14,276 bases of DNA from Actinomycetes bacterium. Lineage in GTDB: Bacteria; Actinomycetota; Actinomycetes; Actinomycetales; Microbacteriaceae. Shown in pieces: positions 1 to 7,510 of this stretch (position 1 is its first letter; every line of letters starts with the position of its first letter). The stretch is from positions 1 to 14,276 of the forward strand of contig JAEYVF010000053.1 in the NCBI GenBank assembly GCA_023432005.1. The letters are read 5' to 3'. Below the pieces are notes generated by a model. It made no database searches. It was not told the DNA's origin and saw nothing but the letters and a program-made list of their open reading frames with translations. A program made the position numbers and the translations under genes.

Positions 1-899
1 ACGCGCAGGGCACCGACGCCGAGGGCCGCGTGTTCGGCGCCGGCCTCGACATCGGCCCGCAGGGCCTCTGCTTCCGCGGCGACCTCTTCGAGGCGGCCGG
101 CCTGCCGGGCGACCGCGAGGGCTTCGCGGAGGCCATCGGCGGCGAGGACGCCACCTGGGAGTCCTTCTTCGAGTTCGGCCAGAAGTACACCGCCGCGAGC
201 GGCAAGCCGTTCTACCACAACCCCTCGTTCTTCTGGAACTCGTTCGTGAACCAGCAGGAGGAGGGCTACTACAAGAAGGACGGCGAGACCCTCAACATCA
301 AGGACAACGCCGCCCTCAAGGGTCAGATGGACCTCATCGTCGAGAACGCCAACATCGGCGCCGGCCTCCCCGGCTGGGGTGTCGCCGACCAGGCCAAGGC
401 CGACGAGTTCGCCGTCTACGTCTGCCCGTCGTGGATGCTCGGTGTCGTGAGCGGCTACTACGACGCCGGCACGACCGGCACCGGTTGGGACTTCGCTGAC
501 GTCCTCCCGGGCGGCGCGGCCAACTGGGGTGGCGCCTTCCTCGGCGTCGCCGAGTCGTCGGAGCACAAGGAGGAGGCCGCCAAGCTCGCGCTGTGGCTCG
601 CCGCCCCCGAGCAGCAGGCTGCCGCCTTCGAGGCCGCCGGCCCGTTCCCGAGCACGCTCAAGGGCCAGGACCTCGTGAAGGACTCGGTCAGCGCGTTCTT
701 CAACGACGCTCCCGTCGGTGAGATCTTCACCAACCGCGCCAAGGGCGTCATCGCCCAGGTCAAGGGACCGGAGGACTCGAACATCCAGGACAACGTGTTC
801 GGGCCGGTCTTCGACAAGGTGAGCCAGGGCGAGATCACCGATGGCGACACCGCGTGGGCGGCCGCCATGGAGCTCCTCGACCAGCTCGTCAAGCAGTAA
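1..899 (+). CDS. cebE: ABC transporter sugar (cellobiose-type) solute-binding protein, C-terminal part
   Basis: Partial gene: the reading frame is open from base 3 and stops with TAA at 897-899, giving 298 visible residues. The signal peptide, lipobox and N-terminal lobe lie outside the window. The visible part reads as an extracellular solute-binding protein family 1 C-terminal region, rich in aromatic residues typical of sugar sites (FFWNSF, PSWMLG, NWGGAFLG) and ending in the usual helical segment. It is followed by two permeases, a GH1 beta-glucosidase and a LacI regulator, the order of the actinobacterial cebEFG-bglC-cebR locus. The inferred role is capture of cellobiose/cello-oligosaccharides outside the membrane. 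The substrate rests on context; another beta-glucoside is possible. The GTG at base 30 is an internal valine, not a start. Confidence 0.9.
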   Translation, partial: AQGTDAEGRVFGAGLDIGPQGLCFRGDLFEAAGLPGDREGFAEAIGGEDATWESFFEFGQKYTAASGKPFYHNPSFFWNSFVNQQEEGYYKKDGETLNIKDNAALKGQMDLIVENANIGAGLPGWGVADQAKADEFAVYVCPSWMLGVVSGYYDAGTTGTGWDFADVLPGGAANWGGAFLGVAESSEHKEEAAKLALWLAAPEQQAAAFEAAGPFPSTLKGQDLVKDSVSAFFNDAPVGEIFTNRAKGVIAQVKGPEDSNIQDNVFGPVFDKVSQGEITDGDTAWAAAMELLDQLVKQ

Positions 900-906
900 C
901 ACCCCC

Positions 907-940
907 GAGCGGTCCCCGGCACCTCCGCCGGGGACCGCTC
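907..940 (+). terminator. Perfect intergenic hairpin between binding-protein and permease genes
   Basis: The 14-base arm GAGCGGTCCCCGGC (907-920) is exactly complementary to 927-940, with a 6-base loop ACCTCC. It begins 8 bases after the binding-protein stop and ends 39 bases before the first permease start. No T-run follows, so it is more likely a partial terminator or an mRNA 3'-end stabiliser than a full stop. In binding-protein-dependent sugar operons (for example malE-malF) such structures let the binding protein be made in excess over the membrane subunits. That role here is inference. Confidence 0.75.
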
Positions 941-979
941 ACCCCCTTCACCGCCCGCGCAACCCAGATAGGCACCACG

Positions 980-1978
980 ATGAGCGCAGTCACGGCAGGT
1001 CGGCGGACCCGCAGTCAACTGACATTCCGCCAGAAGCTCTCGAACTTCGACTACAAGTTCTCGCCGTACCTGTACGTCGCCCCGTTCTTCATCCTCTTCG
1101 CGCTCCTCGGGGCGTTCCCGATCATCTACACGATCAACGTCTCGATGTACGACTGGGACCTGCTCAAGGGCCAGGGCGACTTCATCGGCATCCAGAACTA
1201 CCTGACGACGCTGCAGGATCCCTTCTTCTGGAACGCGTTCGGCAACACCATCAGCATCTTCCTGCTCTCCGCGGTACCGCAGCTCGTGATGGCGACGATC
1301 ATCGCCGCCGTGCTCGACCAGGCGATCCGCGCCAGCACCTTCTGGCGGATGAGCGTGCTGCTCCCCTACATCGCGGCCCCGGTCGCGGTCGCGGTGATCT
1401 TCACCCAGGTCTTCAACCAGTTCGGCGGCCCCATCACGGGCCTCACCGAGCTCCTCGGCCTCGAGCCGATCCGCTGGGGCTACGACCCCTTCCCCTCGCA
1501 CATCGCGATCGCCACGATGGTCAACTGGCGCTGGACGGGCTACAACGCGCTCATCCTGCTCGCCGCGATGCAGGCCATCCCGCGTGACGTGTACGAGTCG
1601 GCGGCCCTCGACGGCGCCGGCCGCATCCGCCGCTTCTGGTCGATCACGATCCCGATGATCCGCCCCACGATGATCTTCGTCATCATCACGGCCACGATCG
1701 GCGGCCTGCAGATCTTCACCGAGCCCAAGCTCTTCGACGGTCAGTCGAACGGCGGTGCCAACCGCCAGTTCCAGACGATCGTGCTCTACCTCTACGAGAT
1801 GGCGTTCCCGCGGCGCGACTTCGGCCGCGCGGCAGCCACCGCCTGGATCCTCTTCCTCATCATCGTCCTCATCGGTCTGATCAACTACGCCATCTCGCGC
1901 ACGATCGCCTCCCAGGACATCTCGCGCGTCCGCACTCCCAAGCGCGCCGCCCTGACCGCGAACGGAGTCCGCCGATGA
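980..1978 (+). CDS. cebF: Cellobiose-type ABC transporter permease, first subunit (MalF/CebF-like)
   Basis: Integral membrane subunit of a carbohydrate ABC importer, 332 residues, the usual size. About six transmembrane helices are visible, beginning with the segment SPYLYVAPFFILFALLG after a basic cytoplasmic N-terminus. The EAA loop that contacts the ATPase is clear: E206, DGA at 211-213, then the I-x-x-P segment to about 225. The ATG at 980 is chosen because the upstream in-frame extension from 854 would read through the intergenic hairpin and is low-complexity; AGG at 970-972 is a modest ribosome site. The stop overlaps the next start by ATGA. No ATPase gene is nearby, so a shared MsiK-type ATPase encoded elsewhere is the likely energiser, as known for Streptomyces CebEFG. 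Confidence 0.93.
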   Translation: MSAVTAGRRTRSQLTFRQKLSNFDYKFSPYLYVAPFFILFALLGAFPIIYTINVSMYDWDLLKGQGDFIGIQNYLTTLQDPFFWNAFGNTISIFLLSAVPQLVMATIIAAVLDQAIRASTFWRMSVLLPYIAAPVAVAVIFTQVFNQFGGPITGLTELLGLEPIRWGYDPFPSHIAIATMVNWRWTGYNALILLAAMQAIPRDVYESAALDGAGRIRRFWSITIPMIRPTMIFVIITATIGGLQIFTEPKLFDGQSNGGANRQFQTIVLYLYEMAFPRRDFGRAAATAWILFLIIVLIGLINYAISRTIASQDISRVRTPKRAALTANGVRR

Positions 1979-2883
1979 CCTCCACCATCACCCGCCCCGT
2001 GGGCTCGCCCATGAGCCCCCGCGACCTCGATCGCGACGCCCGTCGGCGCAAGGCGCGCTTCTACGACCGACCCGGTTGGCTGAGCTACACGTTCCTCGGC
2101 ATCTTCTTCATCGCCGCGGTGTTCCCGCTGTGGTGGTCGTTCGTGATGGCGAGCCGCCAGGCCTCCGACATCAACGCCGTGCCGCCCGTCGTGATCCCCG
2201 GGCCGAACTTCATCGAGAACGTCATGAAGGCGTTCGCGACCGTCGACTTCGCCAAGGCGCTGCTCAACAGCCTCATCATCTCGGGCGCGATCGCCGTCGC
2301 GGTCGTGTTCTTCTCGACCCTCGCCGGCTTCGCGTTCGCCAAGCTCCAGTTCCGCGGGCGCAACCCGCTCATGGTGACGGTCATCGCGACGATGGCGATC
2401 CCGACCCAGCTCGGCATCATCCCGCTCTTCATGCTCGTGTCGCAGTTCAAGCTCACCAACTCGCTGTGGGCCGTGATCATCCCGGGCCTCGTGTCGGCGT
2501 TCGGCGTGTTCTTCATGCGGCAGTACCTCGTCGACACGATCCCCGACGAGCTCATCGAGGCCGCCCGCATGGACGGCGCCTCGATGTGGGGCACCTTCTG
2601 GCACGTCGCCATCCCGTCGGCCCGCCCGGCGATGGCGGTGCTCGGGCTCTTCATGTTCATGGCGGCGTGGACCGACTTCCTGTGGCCGTTGCTCGTGCTC
2701 GGCCCGAAGAACCCCTCGGTGCAGACAGCGCTCGCCGCGCTCAACGCCTCGGGCGGGCACACCCCCGACTACTCGATGGTGCTCGCGGGCGCCGTGATCT
2801 CGATCATCCCGCTGCTCATCCTGTTCCTCTTCGCGGGCAAGCAGCTCATCGCGGGCATCATGTCCGGGGCGGTGAAGGGCTGA
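1975..2883 (+). CDS. cebG: Cellobiose-type ABC transporter permease, second subunit (MalG/CebG-like)
   Basis: Second membrane subunit, 302 residues, normal for the MalG-like group. It starts with a polar, arginine-rich cytoplasmic segment (1-36), then TM1 at about 37-58. The EAA loop is plain: E195-A-A, D200-G-A, followed by a P214-containing stretch. The C-terminus GKQLIAGIMSGAVKG is the family's characteristic ending. The start overlaps the preceding stop by 4 bp (ATGA), which implies translational coupling, and the stop shares one base with the GH1 start (TGATG at 2881-2885). It should pair with the preceding permease to form the translocation pore. Confidence 0.94.
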   Translation: MTSTITRPVGSPMSPRDLDRDARRRKARFYDRPGWLSYTFLGIFFIAAVFPLWWSFVMASRQASDINAVPPVVIPGPNFIENVMKAFATVDFAKALLNSLIISGAIAVAVVFFSTLAGFAFAKLQFRGRNPLMVTVIATMAIPTQLGIIPLFMLVSQFKLTNSLWAVIIPGLVSAFGVFFMRQYLVDTIPDELIEAARMDGASMWGTFWHVAIPSARPAMAVLGLFMFMAAWTDFLWPLLVLGPKNPSVQTALAALNASGGHTPDYSMVLAGAVISIIPLLILFLFAGKQLIAGIMSGAVKG

Positions 2884-4304
2884 TGGCGCTGGAGCTCCCC
2901 GACGGGTTCGAATGGCCGGTCGGGTTCATCTGGGGTGCCGCGACCGCCGCCGCGCAGGTGGAGGGCGCCGCCCACGAAGACGGCAAGCTCGACTCGATCT
3001 GGGATCACTTCGCCCGCATCCCCGGGAACGTCGCTCGCGGCGACACCCCCGAGCTCGCGGTGGATCACTACCACCGGATGCCCGAGGACGTTCAGCTCAT
3101 GAAGCGCCTGAGCCTCGACACCTACCGGTTCTCGGTGAGCTGGGCGCGCGTCAAGCCCGCGGACGGGCCCGTCAACCCGAAGGGCATCGACTTCTACAGC
3201 CGGCTCGTCGACGAGCTGCTCGAGAACGGCATCCTGCCTTGGCTGACGCTCTACCACTGGGATCTGCCCCAGGCGGTCGAGGAGACCGGCGGCTGGGCGA
3301 ACCGCGACACCTCGCAGCGCTTCCTCGACTACGCGATCGCGGTGCACGAGGCCCTCGGCGACCGCGTCACCCACTGGACGACGTTCAACGAGCCGCTGTG
3401 CTCGTCGCTCATCTCCTACGCCGGCGGCGAGCATGCACCCGGGCGGCAGGAGCCGCGAGCGGGTCTCGCCGCGCTGCACCACCAGCACCTCGCGCACGGT
3501 CTCGCCGTGCAGGAGCTGCGGGCCCGGGGCGCCCAGGAGCTCGGCATCACGCTCAACCTCACGAACGCCGTGCCGAACGATCCGACCGACCCCGTCGACC
3601 TCGATGCGGCCCGTCGTCTCGACGCACTGTGGAACCGCGCCTACCTCGAGCCGATCCTGCTCGGCGCCTACCCGCAGGACTTCCTCGAGGACGTCGCGGC
3701 CCACCGCTTCGACGAGCTCGTGCGCGACGGCGACCTCGAGACGATCCACCAGCCGATCGACTTCCTCGGCGTGAACCACTACCACGACGACAACGTCTCG
3801 GGGCATCCGCTTCCCGCCGACCACCCGAAGGGCCTCGCGCCCACCGACAAGAAGACGTCGTCGTGGTTCGTCGGCTCGGAGTTCCTCACCTCGCCCACGC
3901 GCAACCTGCCGCGCACGGCGATGGGCTGGGAGATCAACCCCGACGGACTGCGACACCTGCTGGTGCGCCTGGGGCGGGAGTACCCGAACCTCCCGCCCCT
4001 CTACATCACCGAGAACGGCTCCGCGTGGGACGACGTCGTCGCCTCCGACGGGCACGTGCACGACGCGCAGCGCGTCGACTTCCTCGAGCGCCATCTCGAG
4101 GCCGTCGCGCAGGCGATCGACGAGGGCGCGGATGTGCGGGGCTACTTCGCGTGGTCGCTCATGGACAACTTCGAGTGGGCCTGGGGCTACGAGAAGCGCT
4201 TCGGCATCGTCTACGTGGACTACGAGACGCAGGAGCGCATCATCAAGGACTCGGGCCACACGTTCGCTGCGCTCGCCGCAGCCGCGCGTACGCTCGCCTC
4301 ATAG
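2883..4304 (+). CDS. bglC: GH1 beta-glucosidase
   Basis: Retaining family 1 glycoside hydrolase, 473 residues, full length for the family and without a signal peptide, so cytoplasmic. It would hydrolyse imported cellobiose and short cello-oligosaccharides to glucose. Signatures: N-terminal QVEGA with Q25, glycone-binding H125-W126 in YHWDLP, acid/base E170 in TFNEP, nucleophile E377 in ITENG, and the late FAWSLMDNFEW segment. The ATG at 2883 overlaps the cebG stop; the same frame stays open upstream to 2076, but that part is out-of-frame shadow within cebG. Position inside a ceb operon favours beta-glucosidase over other GH1 activities (beta-galactosidase, 6-phospho-beta-glucosidase), but sequence alone does not settle specificity. 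Confidence 0.95.
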   Translation: MALELPDGFEWPVGFIWGAATAAAQVEGAAHEDGKLDSIWDHFARIPGNVARGDTPELAVDHYHRMPEDVQLMKRLSLDTYRFSVSWARVKPADGPVNPKGIDFYSRLVDELLENGILPWLTLYHWDLPQAVEETGGWANRDTSQRFLDYAIAVHEALGDRVTHWTTFNEPLCSSLISYAGGEHAPGRQEPRAGLAALHHQHLAHGLAVQELRARGAQELGITLNLTNAVPNDPTDPVDLDAARRLDALWNRAYLEPILLGAYPQDFLEDVAAHRFDELVRDGDLETIHQPIDFLGVNHYHDDNVSGHPLPADHPKGLAPTDKKTSSWFVGSEFLTSPTRNLPRTAMGWEINPDGLRHLLVRLGREYPNLPPLYITENGSAWDDVVASDGHVHDAQRVDFLERHLEAVAQAIDEGADVRGYFAWSLMDNFEWAWGYEKRFGIVYVDYETQERIIKDSGHTFAALAAAARTLAS

Positions 4305-4333
4305 GATGTACGGGCCGAGCCCGGCCAGGAGGA
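4302..4333 (+). promoter_or_regulatory. Possible internal promoter and strong ribosome site for the LacI gene
   Basis: TAGGAT at 4302-4307 matches the actinobacterial -10 consensus (TANNNT, often TAGRAT), and its TAG is also the GH1 stop codon. No good -35 lies 17 bases upstream. AGGAGGA at 4327-4333 is a near-perfect Shine-Dalgarno site 7 bases before the ATG at 4341. The ribosome site is clear; the promoter is tentative, and the regulator may simply be read through from the operon. Confidence 0.4.
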
Positions 4334-4340
4334 CCCCCCG

Positions 4341-5357
4341 ATGACCCCGGAACCGCAAGGAAGCGCCCCCACCCTCGAGATGGTGGCGAGGGCTGCGGGC
4401 GTCTCGCGCTCGACGGTGTCGCGCGTCATCAACGACTCCCCGAAGGTGACGCCCGAGGCCCTCGCGGCCGTGCGCAAGGCGATCGACGAGCTCGGCTACG
4501 TGCCGAACCGGGCAGCCCGCATCCTCGCGAGCCGACGCACCCAGTCGATCGCGCTCGTCATCCCCGAGAACACGGCGCGCTTCTTCGCGGATCCCTACTT
4601 CGCGACCGTCGTGCAGGGCATCGCGATGTACCTCTCGGACACGGACTACACGCTCACGCTCGTGATCGCGGCCGAGAGGGACGGCGAGAAGACCCGCCGC
4701 TACCTGCAGGCCGGCAACGTCGACGGCGCGCTCATCCTGTCGCACCACTCCGACGACCGCTCCTACACCGAGCTCGCCCGCTCGATCCCCGTCGTGTTCG
4801 GCGGGCGGCCGATGAGCCAGGAGGGCTCGAAGGCGTACTACATCGACGTCGACAACGTCGAGGCGGCGCGCAACGTGACGGCCAAGCTCATCGAGAAGGG
4901 GCGGCGGCGGATCGCGACGATCGCCGGGCCGCGCGACATGTCGGCCGGTCTCGACCGCCTCGAGGGCTGGACGCAGGCGCTCGACGCCGCCGGCATCCCG
5001 ACCGACCTCGTGGAGCACGGCGACTTCAGCCCCGCGGGCGGGGAGGCCGCCATGCGCCGTCTGCTCGAGCGCGACGAGCACATCGACGGCGTCTTCGCGG
5101 CGAGCTCGCTCATGGCGCAGGGCGCGCTCAACGTGCTCCGCTCCCATGGCAAGGCCGTGCCGCACGACCTGGGCCTCGTGACCTTCGACAACGACTACGC
5201 GGCGCAGTCGTCGAGCCCGCCGCTCACGACGGTCGAGCAGCCGACGGTCGAGCAGGGGCGGCGCATGGTCGACGTGCTGCTGCACCTCATCGACGGCGGC
5301 ACCGTCTCGCAGATCACGATGATGCCGACGCGCATCATCGAGCGCGGGAGCGAATGA
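4341..5357 (+). CDS. cebR: LacI-family transcriptional repressor, CebR/CelR type
   Basis: 338 residues, standard LacI/GalR architecture. Residues 11-30 form the helix-turn-helix (TLEMVARAAGVSRSTVSRVI), residues 55-66 the hinge helix with the minor-groove L-A pair (ILASRRT), and residues about 68-335 a periplasmic-binding-protein-like sensor domain. Immediate linkage to the sugar importer and beta-glucosidase, plus a perfect CebR/CelR operator at the GH6 promoter in this same window, supports control of cellulose/cellobiose genes and release by cellobiose or a related sugar. The start is fixed by AGGAGGA 7 bases upstream. The operator expected ahead of the importer operon would lie left of the window. 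Effector identity is inferred from the Streptomyces and Thermobifida homologues. Confidence 0.9.
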   Translation: MTPEPQGSAPTLEMVARAAGVSRSTVSRVINDSPKVTPEALAAVRKAIDELGYVPNRAARILASRRTQSIALVIPENTARFFADPYFATVVQGIAMYLSDTDYTLTLVIAAERDGEKTRRYLQAGNVDGALILSHHSDDRSYTELARSIPVVFGGRPMSQEGSKAYYIDVDNVEAARNVTAKLIEKGRRRIATIAGPRDMSAGLDRLEGWTQALDAAGIPTDLVEHGDFSPAGGEAAMRRLLERDEHIDGVFAASSLMAQGALNVLRSHGKAVPHDLGLVTFDNDYAAQSSSPPLTTVEQPTVEQGRRMVDVLLHLIDGGTVSQITMMPTRIIERGSE

Positions 5358-5362
5358 CCCGT

Positions 5363-5368
5363 TAGCGT
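5363..5368 (+). promoter_or_regulatory. Putative -10 element of a leaderless promoter for the GNAT gene
   Basis: TAGCGT fits the actinobacterial TANNNT -10 pattern and ends 6 bases before the ATG at 5375, so transcription would begin at the start codon itself. No Shine-Dalgarno sequence is present in the 17-base gap after the LacI gene. The same 6-base spacing occurs at two other genes in this window. Confidence 0.45.
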
Positions 5369-5374
5369 CGGTTC

Positions 5375-5659
5375 ATGGCAGATCAGGTCGTGGACGTCCC
5401 CGAACGCAGCCGCTTCGTGCTCGAGCGCGACGGCGAGACCATCGGCAAGGCCCTCTACCGGCGCTCGCCCGGCGTGATCACCTTCACCCACACGGAGGTC
5501 GATCCCGCCATCCAGGAGCGCGGGCTCGGCTCCCAGCTCGCGAAGGCGGCGCTGGATGCCGTGGCCGCGGAGGACGGAACGCGCGTCGTCGCGCAGTGCC
5601 CGTTCATCGCGGCGTACATCGAGCGCCACCCCGAGTACCAGCCGCTCCTGACCCGGTGA
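5375..5659 (+). CDS. Small GNAT-fold N-acetyltransferase (YjdJ/Acetyltransf_CG type)
   Basis: 94 residues, full length for this short single-domain GNAT subgroup. Visible signatures: central strand THTEVDP (39-44), the acetyl-CoA loop QERGLGSQL (about 48-55), and the C-terminal CPF-AAYIERHPEY segment (75-88) with a conserved cysteine C75. It would transfer an acetyl group from acetyl-CoA; the acceptor is unknown for most of this subgroup. The gene follows the LacI gene by 17 bases but lacks a ribosome site and may be transcribed as a leaderless mRNA, so it need not belong functionally to the cellobiose operon. It ends 33 bases from a convergent gene; that gap shows no convincing terminator. 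Confidence 0.88.
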   Translation: MADQVVDVPERSRFVLERDGETIGKALYRRSPGVITFTHTEVDPAIQERGLGSQLAKAALDAVAAEDGTRVVAQCPFIAAYIERHPEYQPLLTR

Positions 5660-5692
5660 CCGAACCGCGGATCACCGCCTGCGCGTGACCGC

Positions 5693-5974
5693 TCAGCGGG
5701 CGCCGTCGAGCTCGATGCGCGCTCGCCCCGAGTCGAGGTCGAGGGGCCCGTCCCCCGGCGTGGGCGCGGGCGCCGGGAGCGCGGTCTCGGCTGCGGCGAT
5801 CATCTGCGCCTCGTGCTTGGTGGGGTGGAAGACCTCGTCGGCGAAGCCGAGCGCGCCGTTGCCGGAGCCGCGGCCCTGGTTCGTGCCGCGCAGCTCGATC
5901 CAGCCGCGCCACTGCGCGACGGCGATCAGCGCGACGGCGACGGCGCCGAGGGCGATCCAGAACCAGAGCGGCAT
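5693..5974 (-). CDS. Small single-pass membrane protein of unknown function
   Basis: 93 residues from the ATG at 5974. Residues 1-22 are a hydrophobic helix (PLWFWIALGAVAVALIAVAQW). A short soluble tail follows with an ADEVFHPTKHEAQ motif (about 44-56) and a proline-rich LPAPAPTPGDGP stretch near the end. The DEVFHP(T/A)K pattern resembles short actinobacterial proteins of the DUF6191 kind, but I cannot confirm the family. An upstream in-frame ATG at 6034 would overlap the next gene by 47 bases and add no membrane or domain feature, so the shorter form is preferred; a -10-like element 6 bases upstream of 5974 supports it. Function unknown; the tail may be cytoplasmic or external. Confidence 0.7.
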   Translation of the reverse strand: MPLWFWIALGAVAVALIAVAQWRGWIELRGTNQGRGSGNGALGFADEVFHPTKHEAQMIAAAETALPAPAPTPGDGPLDLDSGRARIELDGAR

Positions 5975-5980
5975 CCGCCC

Positions 5981-5986
5981 AGGGTA
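5981..5986 (-). promoter_or_regulatory. Putative -10 element of a leaderless promoter for the small membrane protein
   Basis: On the minus strand the bases read TACCCT, a TANNNT hexamer ending 6 bases before the ATG at 5974. The intervening GGGCGG could instead act as a weak ribosome site. The hexamer lies in the 13-base gap after the SGNH gene stop. Confidence 0.4.
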
Positions 5987-5987
5987 G

Positions 5988-6749
5988 TCACGCGGGCTGG
6001 ACGGTCGTCCAGCCTCCGCCGAACTTCGGCTCACGGCCGTCGCCCGACGACGTGCCCGTCAGGCGTCGGCGCACCCACGGTCCGACGTGTTCGCGGTAGT
6101 AGCGCGCGCCGCGCAGCCGAACCGCGGGCGGCAGCTCCGGCAGCGACCACCAGCCCTCGGGCGCGGTCACGCCGACCGCCTCGAGCACGCGCGCGGCGAC
6201 GCGGTGGTGCCCGCGGCTGTTCATGTGCAGTCGGTCGTCCGACCAGTAGGAGGGCGTGGCGAGCTCCGCGTCGAACCAGTTGAAGGCGCGGATGATGTCG
6301 GGCCGATCCGCGAGGCGGGCCTCGACGATGCGCGACATGAGGTCGCCGCGTCTGCGCATGACCGACCCCATGGGCAGCTGCCCCGTCGGGTTGGCGCCCG
6401 AGAGCAGCACGAGCTGGACGCCCTCCTCGTCGCAGCGGCGCACGACGTGGTCGAAGAGCCCCATGATGCGGTCGATGTCGGCGCGCGGGCGCAGGATGTC
6501 GTTGCCTCCGCCGTTGAAGGAGAGGTGCGTGGGCTTCAAGGCGAGCGCAGGCTCGAGCTGCTGCTCGATGATGGGCCCGATGAGCTTGCCGCGGATCGCG
6601 AGGTTCGCGTAGCCGACGGGAGCGCCCGTGCCGCGCGCCCATCCCTCCGCCACGAGATCGGCCCAGCCGCGCACGCGACCGTCGGGCAGCTCGTCGCCGA
6701 CGCCCTCGGTGAAGGAGTCGCCGATGGCGACGAAGCGGATGGCGTTCAC
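5988..6749 (-). CDS. SGNH/GDSL-family hydrolase (probable esterase or deacetylase)
   Basis: 253 residues with all SGNH blocks: nucleophile S12 in AIGDSFTEG, block II glycine about G54 (NLAIRGK), block III GGGND with N83, and block V D172-x-x-H175 in DDRLHMN. No signal peptide is visible, so it appears cytoplasmic. The start is GTG at 6749, overlapping the upstream ATPase stop by GTGA, so it is translationally coupled to the permease operon. The C-terminal 50 residues are basic (RYYREHVGPWVRRRLTG) and extend past the catalytic core. The acyl or acetyl substrate cannot be told from sequence. Its place as last gene of a probable iron-controlled operon suggests processing of an imported ligand or a cofactor ester, which is speculation. 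Confidence 0.9.
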   Translation of the reverse strand: MNAIRFVAIGDSFTEGVGDELPDGRVRGWADLVAEGWARGTGAPVGYANLAIRGKLIGPIIEQQLEPALALKPTHLSFNGGGNDILRPRADIDRIMGLFDHVVRRCDEEGVQLVLLSGANPTGQLPMGSVMRRRGDLMSRIVEARLADRPDIIRAFNWFDAELATPSYWSDDRLHMNSRGHHRVAARVLEAVGVTAPEGWWSLPELPPAVRLRGARYYREHVGPWVRRRLTGTSSGDGREPKFGGGWTTVQPA

Positions 6750-7510
6750 AGCGCATCCCTCCGCGGGATGACGAGCGGACGTCCGTCGCGCACGATCACC
6801 TCGACCGAGAGCCCGTAGACCTCGGCGACGAGCGGCTCGGTGAGCACCTCGAGGGGCGTGCCGACGGCGCGCATCCGCCCCGCCTCGAGCAGGGCGACGC
6901 GGTCGGCGTAGGCGCCCGCGAGCGAGAGGTCGTGCAGCACGACGACGACCGTGCGGCCCTCGGCGGCGAGGCCGCGCGCGATGCGGAGCACGTCTTCCTG
7001 GTGCCGCAGATCGAGGGCCGCAGTCGGCTCGTCGAGCAGCACGACGGGCGTCTCCTGCGCGAGCACGCGCGCGAGCGAGACGCGTGCACGCTCACCGCCG
7101 GAGAGCTCGGTGAACCGCCGCTCCACGAGGTGGGCGACGTCGGCGCGCTCGAGGGCGGCCTGGAGCGCCGAGTCGTCGAGCTCGCGCGCGGGTGTGCGCG
7201 CCCACGGGCTGCGCCCCATCTCGACGACCTCGGAGACGCGGAACGGGAAGCTCACGGCGTTGTCCTGCGTGAGCACCGAGCGGATGCGGGCGAGCTCGAG
7301 CGGCTCCATGAGCTCGACCGGGCGGTCGCCGAGCAGCATGCGCCCCGCATCCGCGCGCCGCTCCCCCGCGATGACCGACAGCAGCGTCGACTTGCCCGCG
7401 CCGTTCGGCCCCACGAGCGCGAGCAGCTCGCCGGCCGGCACCTCGAGATCGACGGCGTCGACGACCCGGCGCCCCCCGAGCTCGACCGTGACGTGCTCGG
7501 CGCGGATCAT
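6746..7510 (-). CDS. hmuV: Heme/iron-siderophore ABC transporter ATP-binding protein (HmuV-like)
   Basis: 254-residue ATPase of the FepC/HmuV group. Walker A GPNGAGKST at 34-42, Q-loop Q82 in LTQDNAV, signature LSGGE at 136-140, Walker B VVLLDE at 156-161 and H-loop H193 in VLHDLS are all intact. The stretch LTQDNAVSFPFRVSEVVEMGRSPW resembles heme-importer ATPases more than classical ferric-siderophore ones; the heme assignment is tentative. The ATG at 7510 overlaps the permease stop by ATGA. An open extension of this frame up to 8410 is shadow within the permease gene. It energises the adjacent permease from the cytoplasmic face. Confidence 0.93.
   Translation of the reverse strand: MIRAEHVTVELGGRRVVDAVDLEVPAGELLALVGPNGAGKSTLLSVIAGERRADAGRMLLGDRPVELMEPLELARIRSVLTQDNAVSFPFRVSEVVEMGRSPWARTPARELDDSALQAALERADVAHLVERRFTELSGGERARVSLARVLAQETPVVLLDEPTAALDLRHQEDVLRIARGLAAEGRTVVVVLHDLSLAGAYADRVALLEAGRMRAVGTPLEVLTEPLVAEVYGLSVEVIVRDGRPLVIPRRDAL

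Noticed and set aside
854..979. Upstream extension of the first permease frame to 854
   Set aside because: It would overlap the binding-protein end and translate the hairpin; the family N-terminus begins after ATG 980.
2769..4259. 496-codon minus-strand open frame opposite the GH1 gene
   Set aside because: Composition is arginine/valine/glutamate-rich low-complexity typical of antisense frames in high-GC genes; it lacks domain motifs, while the plus strand holds an intact GH1 enzyme.
5345..5360. GCGGGAGCGAATG near the LacI stop as a degenerate CebR box
   Set aside because: Only one half-site resembles the operator and there is no dyad symmetry.
2912..5365. 817-codon plus-strand open frame across GH1 and LacI genes
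   Set aside because: It is a +1 shadow, extremely rich in arginine, alanine and proline with no recognisable fold, and overlaps two intact genes.
5660..5692. Bidirectional terminator between the GNAT and small membrane protein genes
   Set aside because: Only 4-5-bp stems can be drawn in this 33-base gap, too weak to call.
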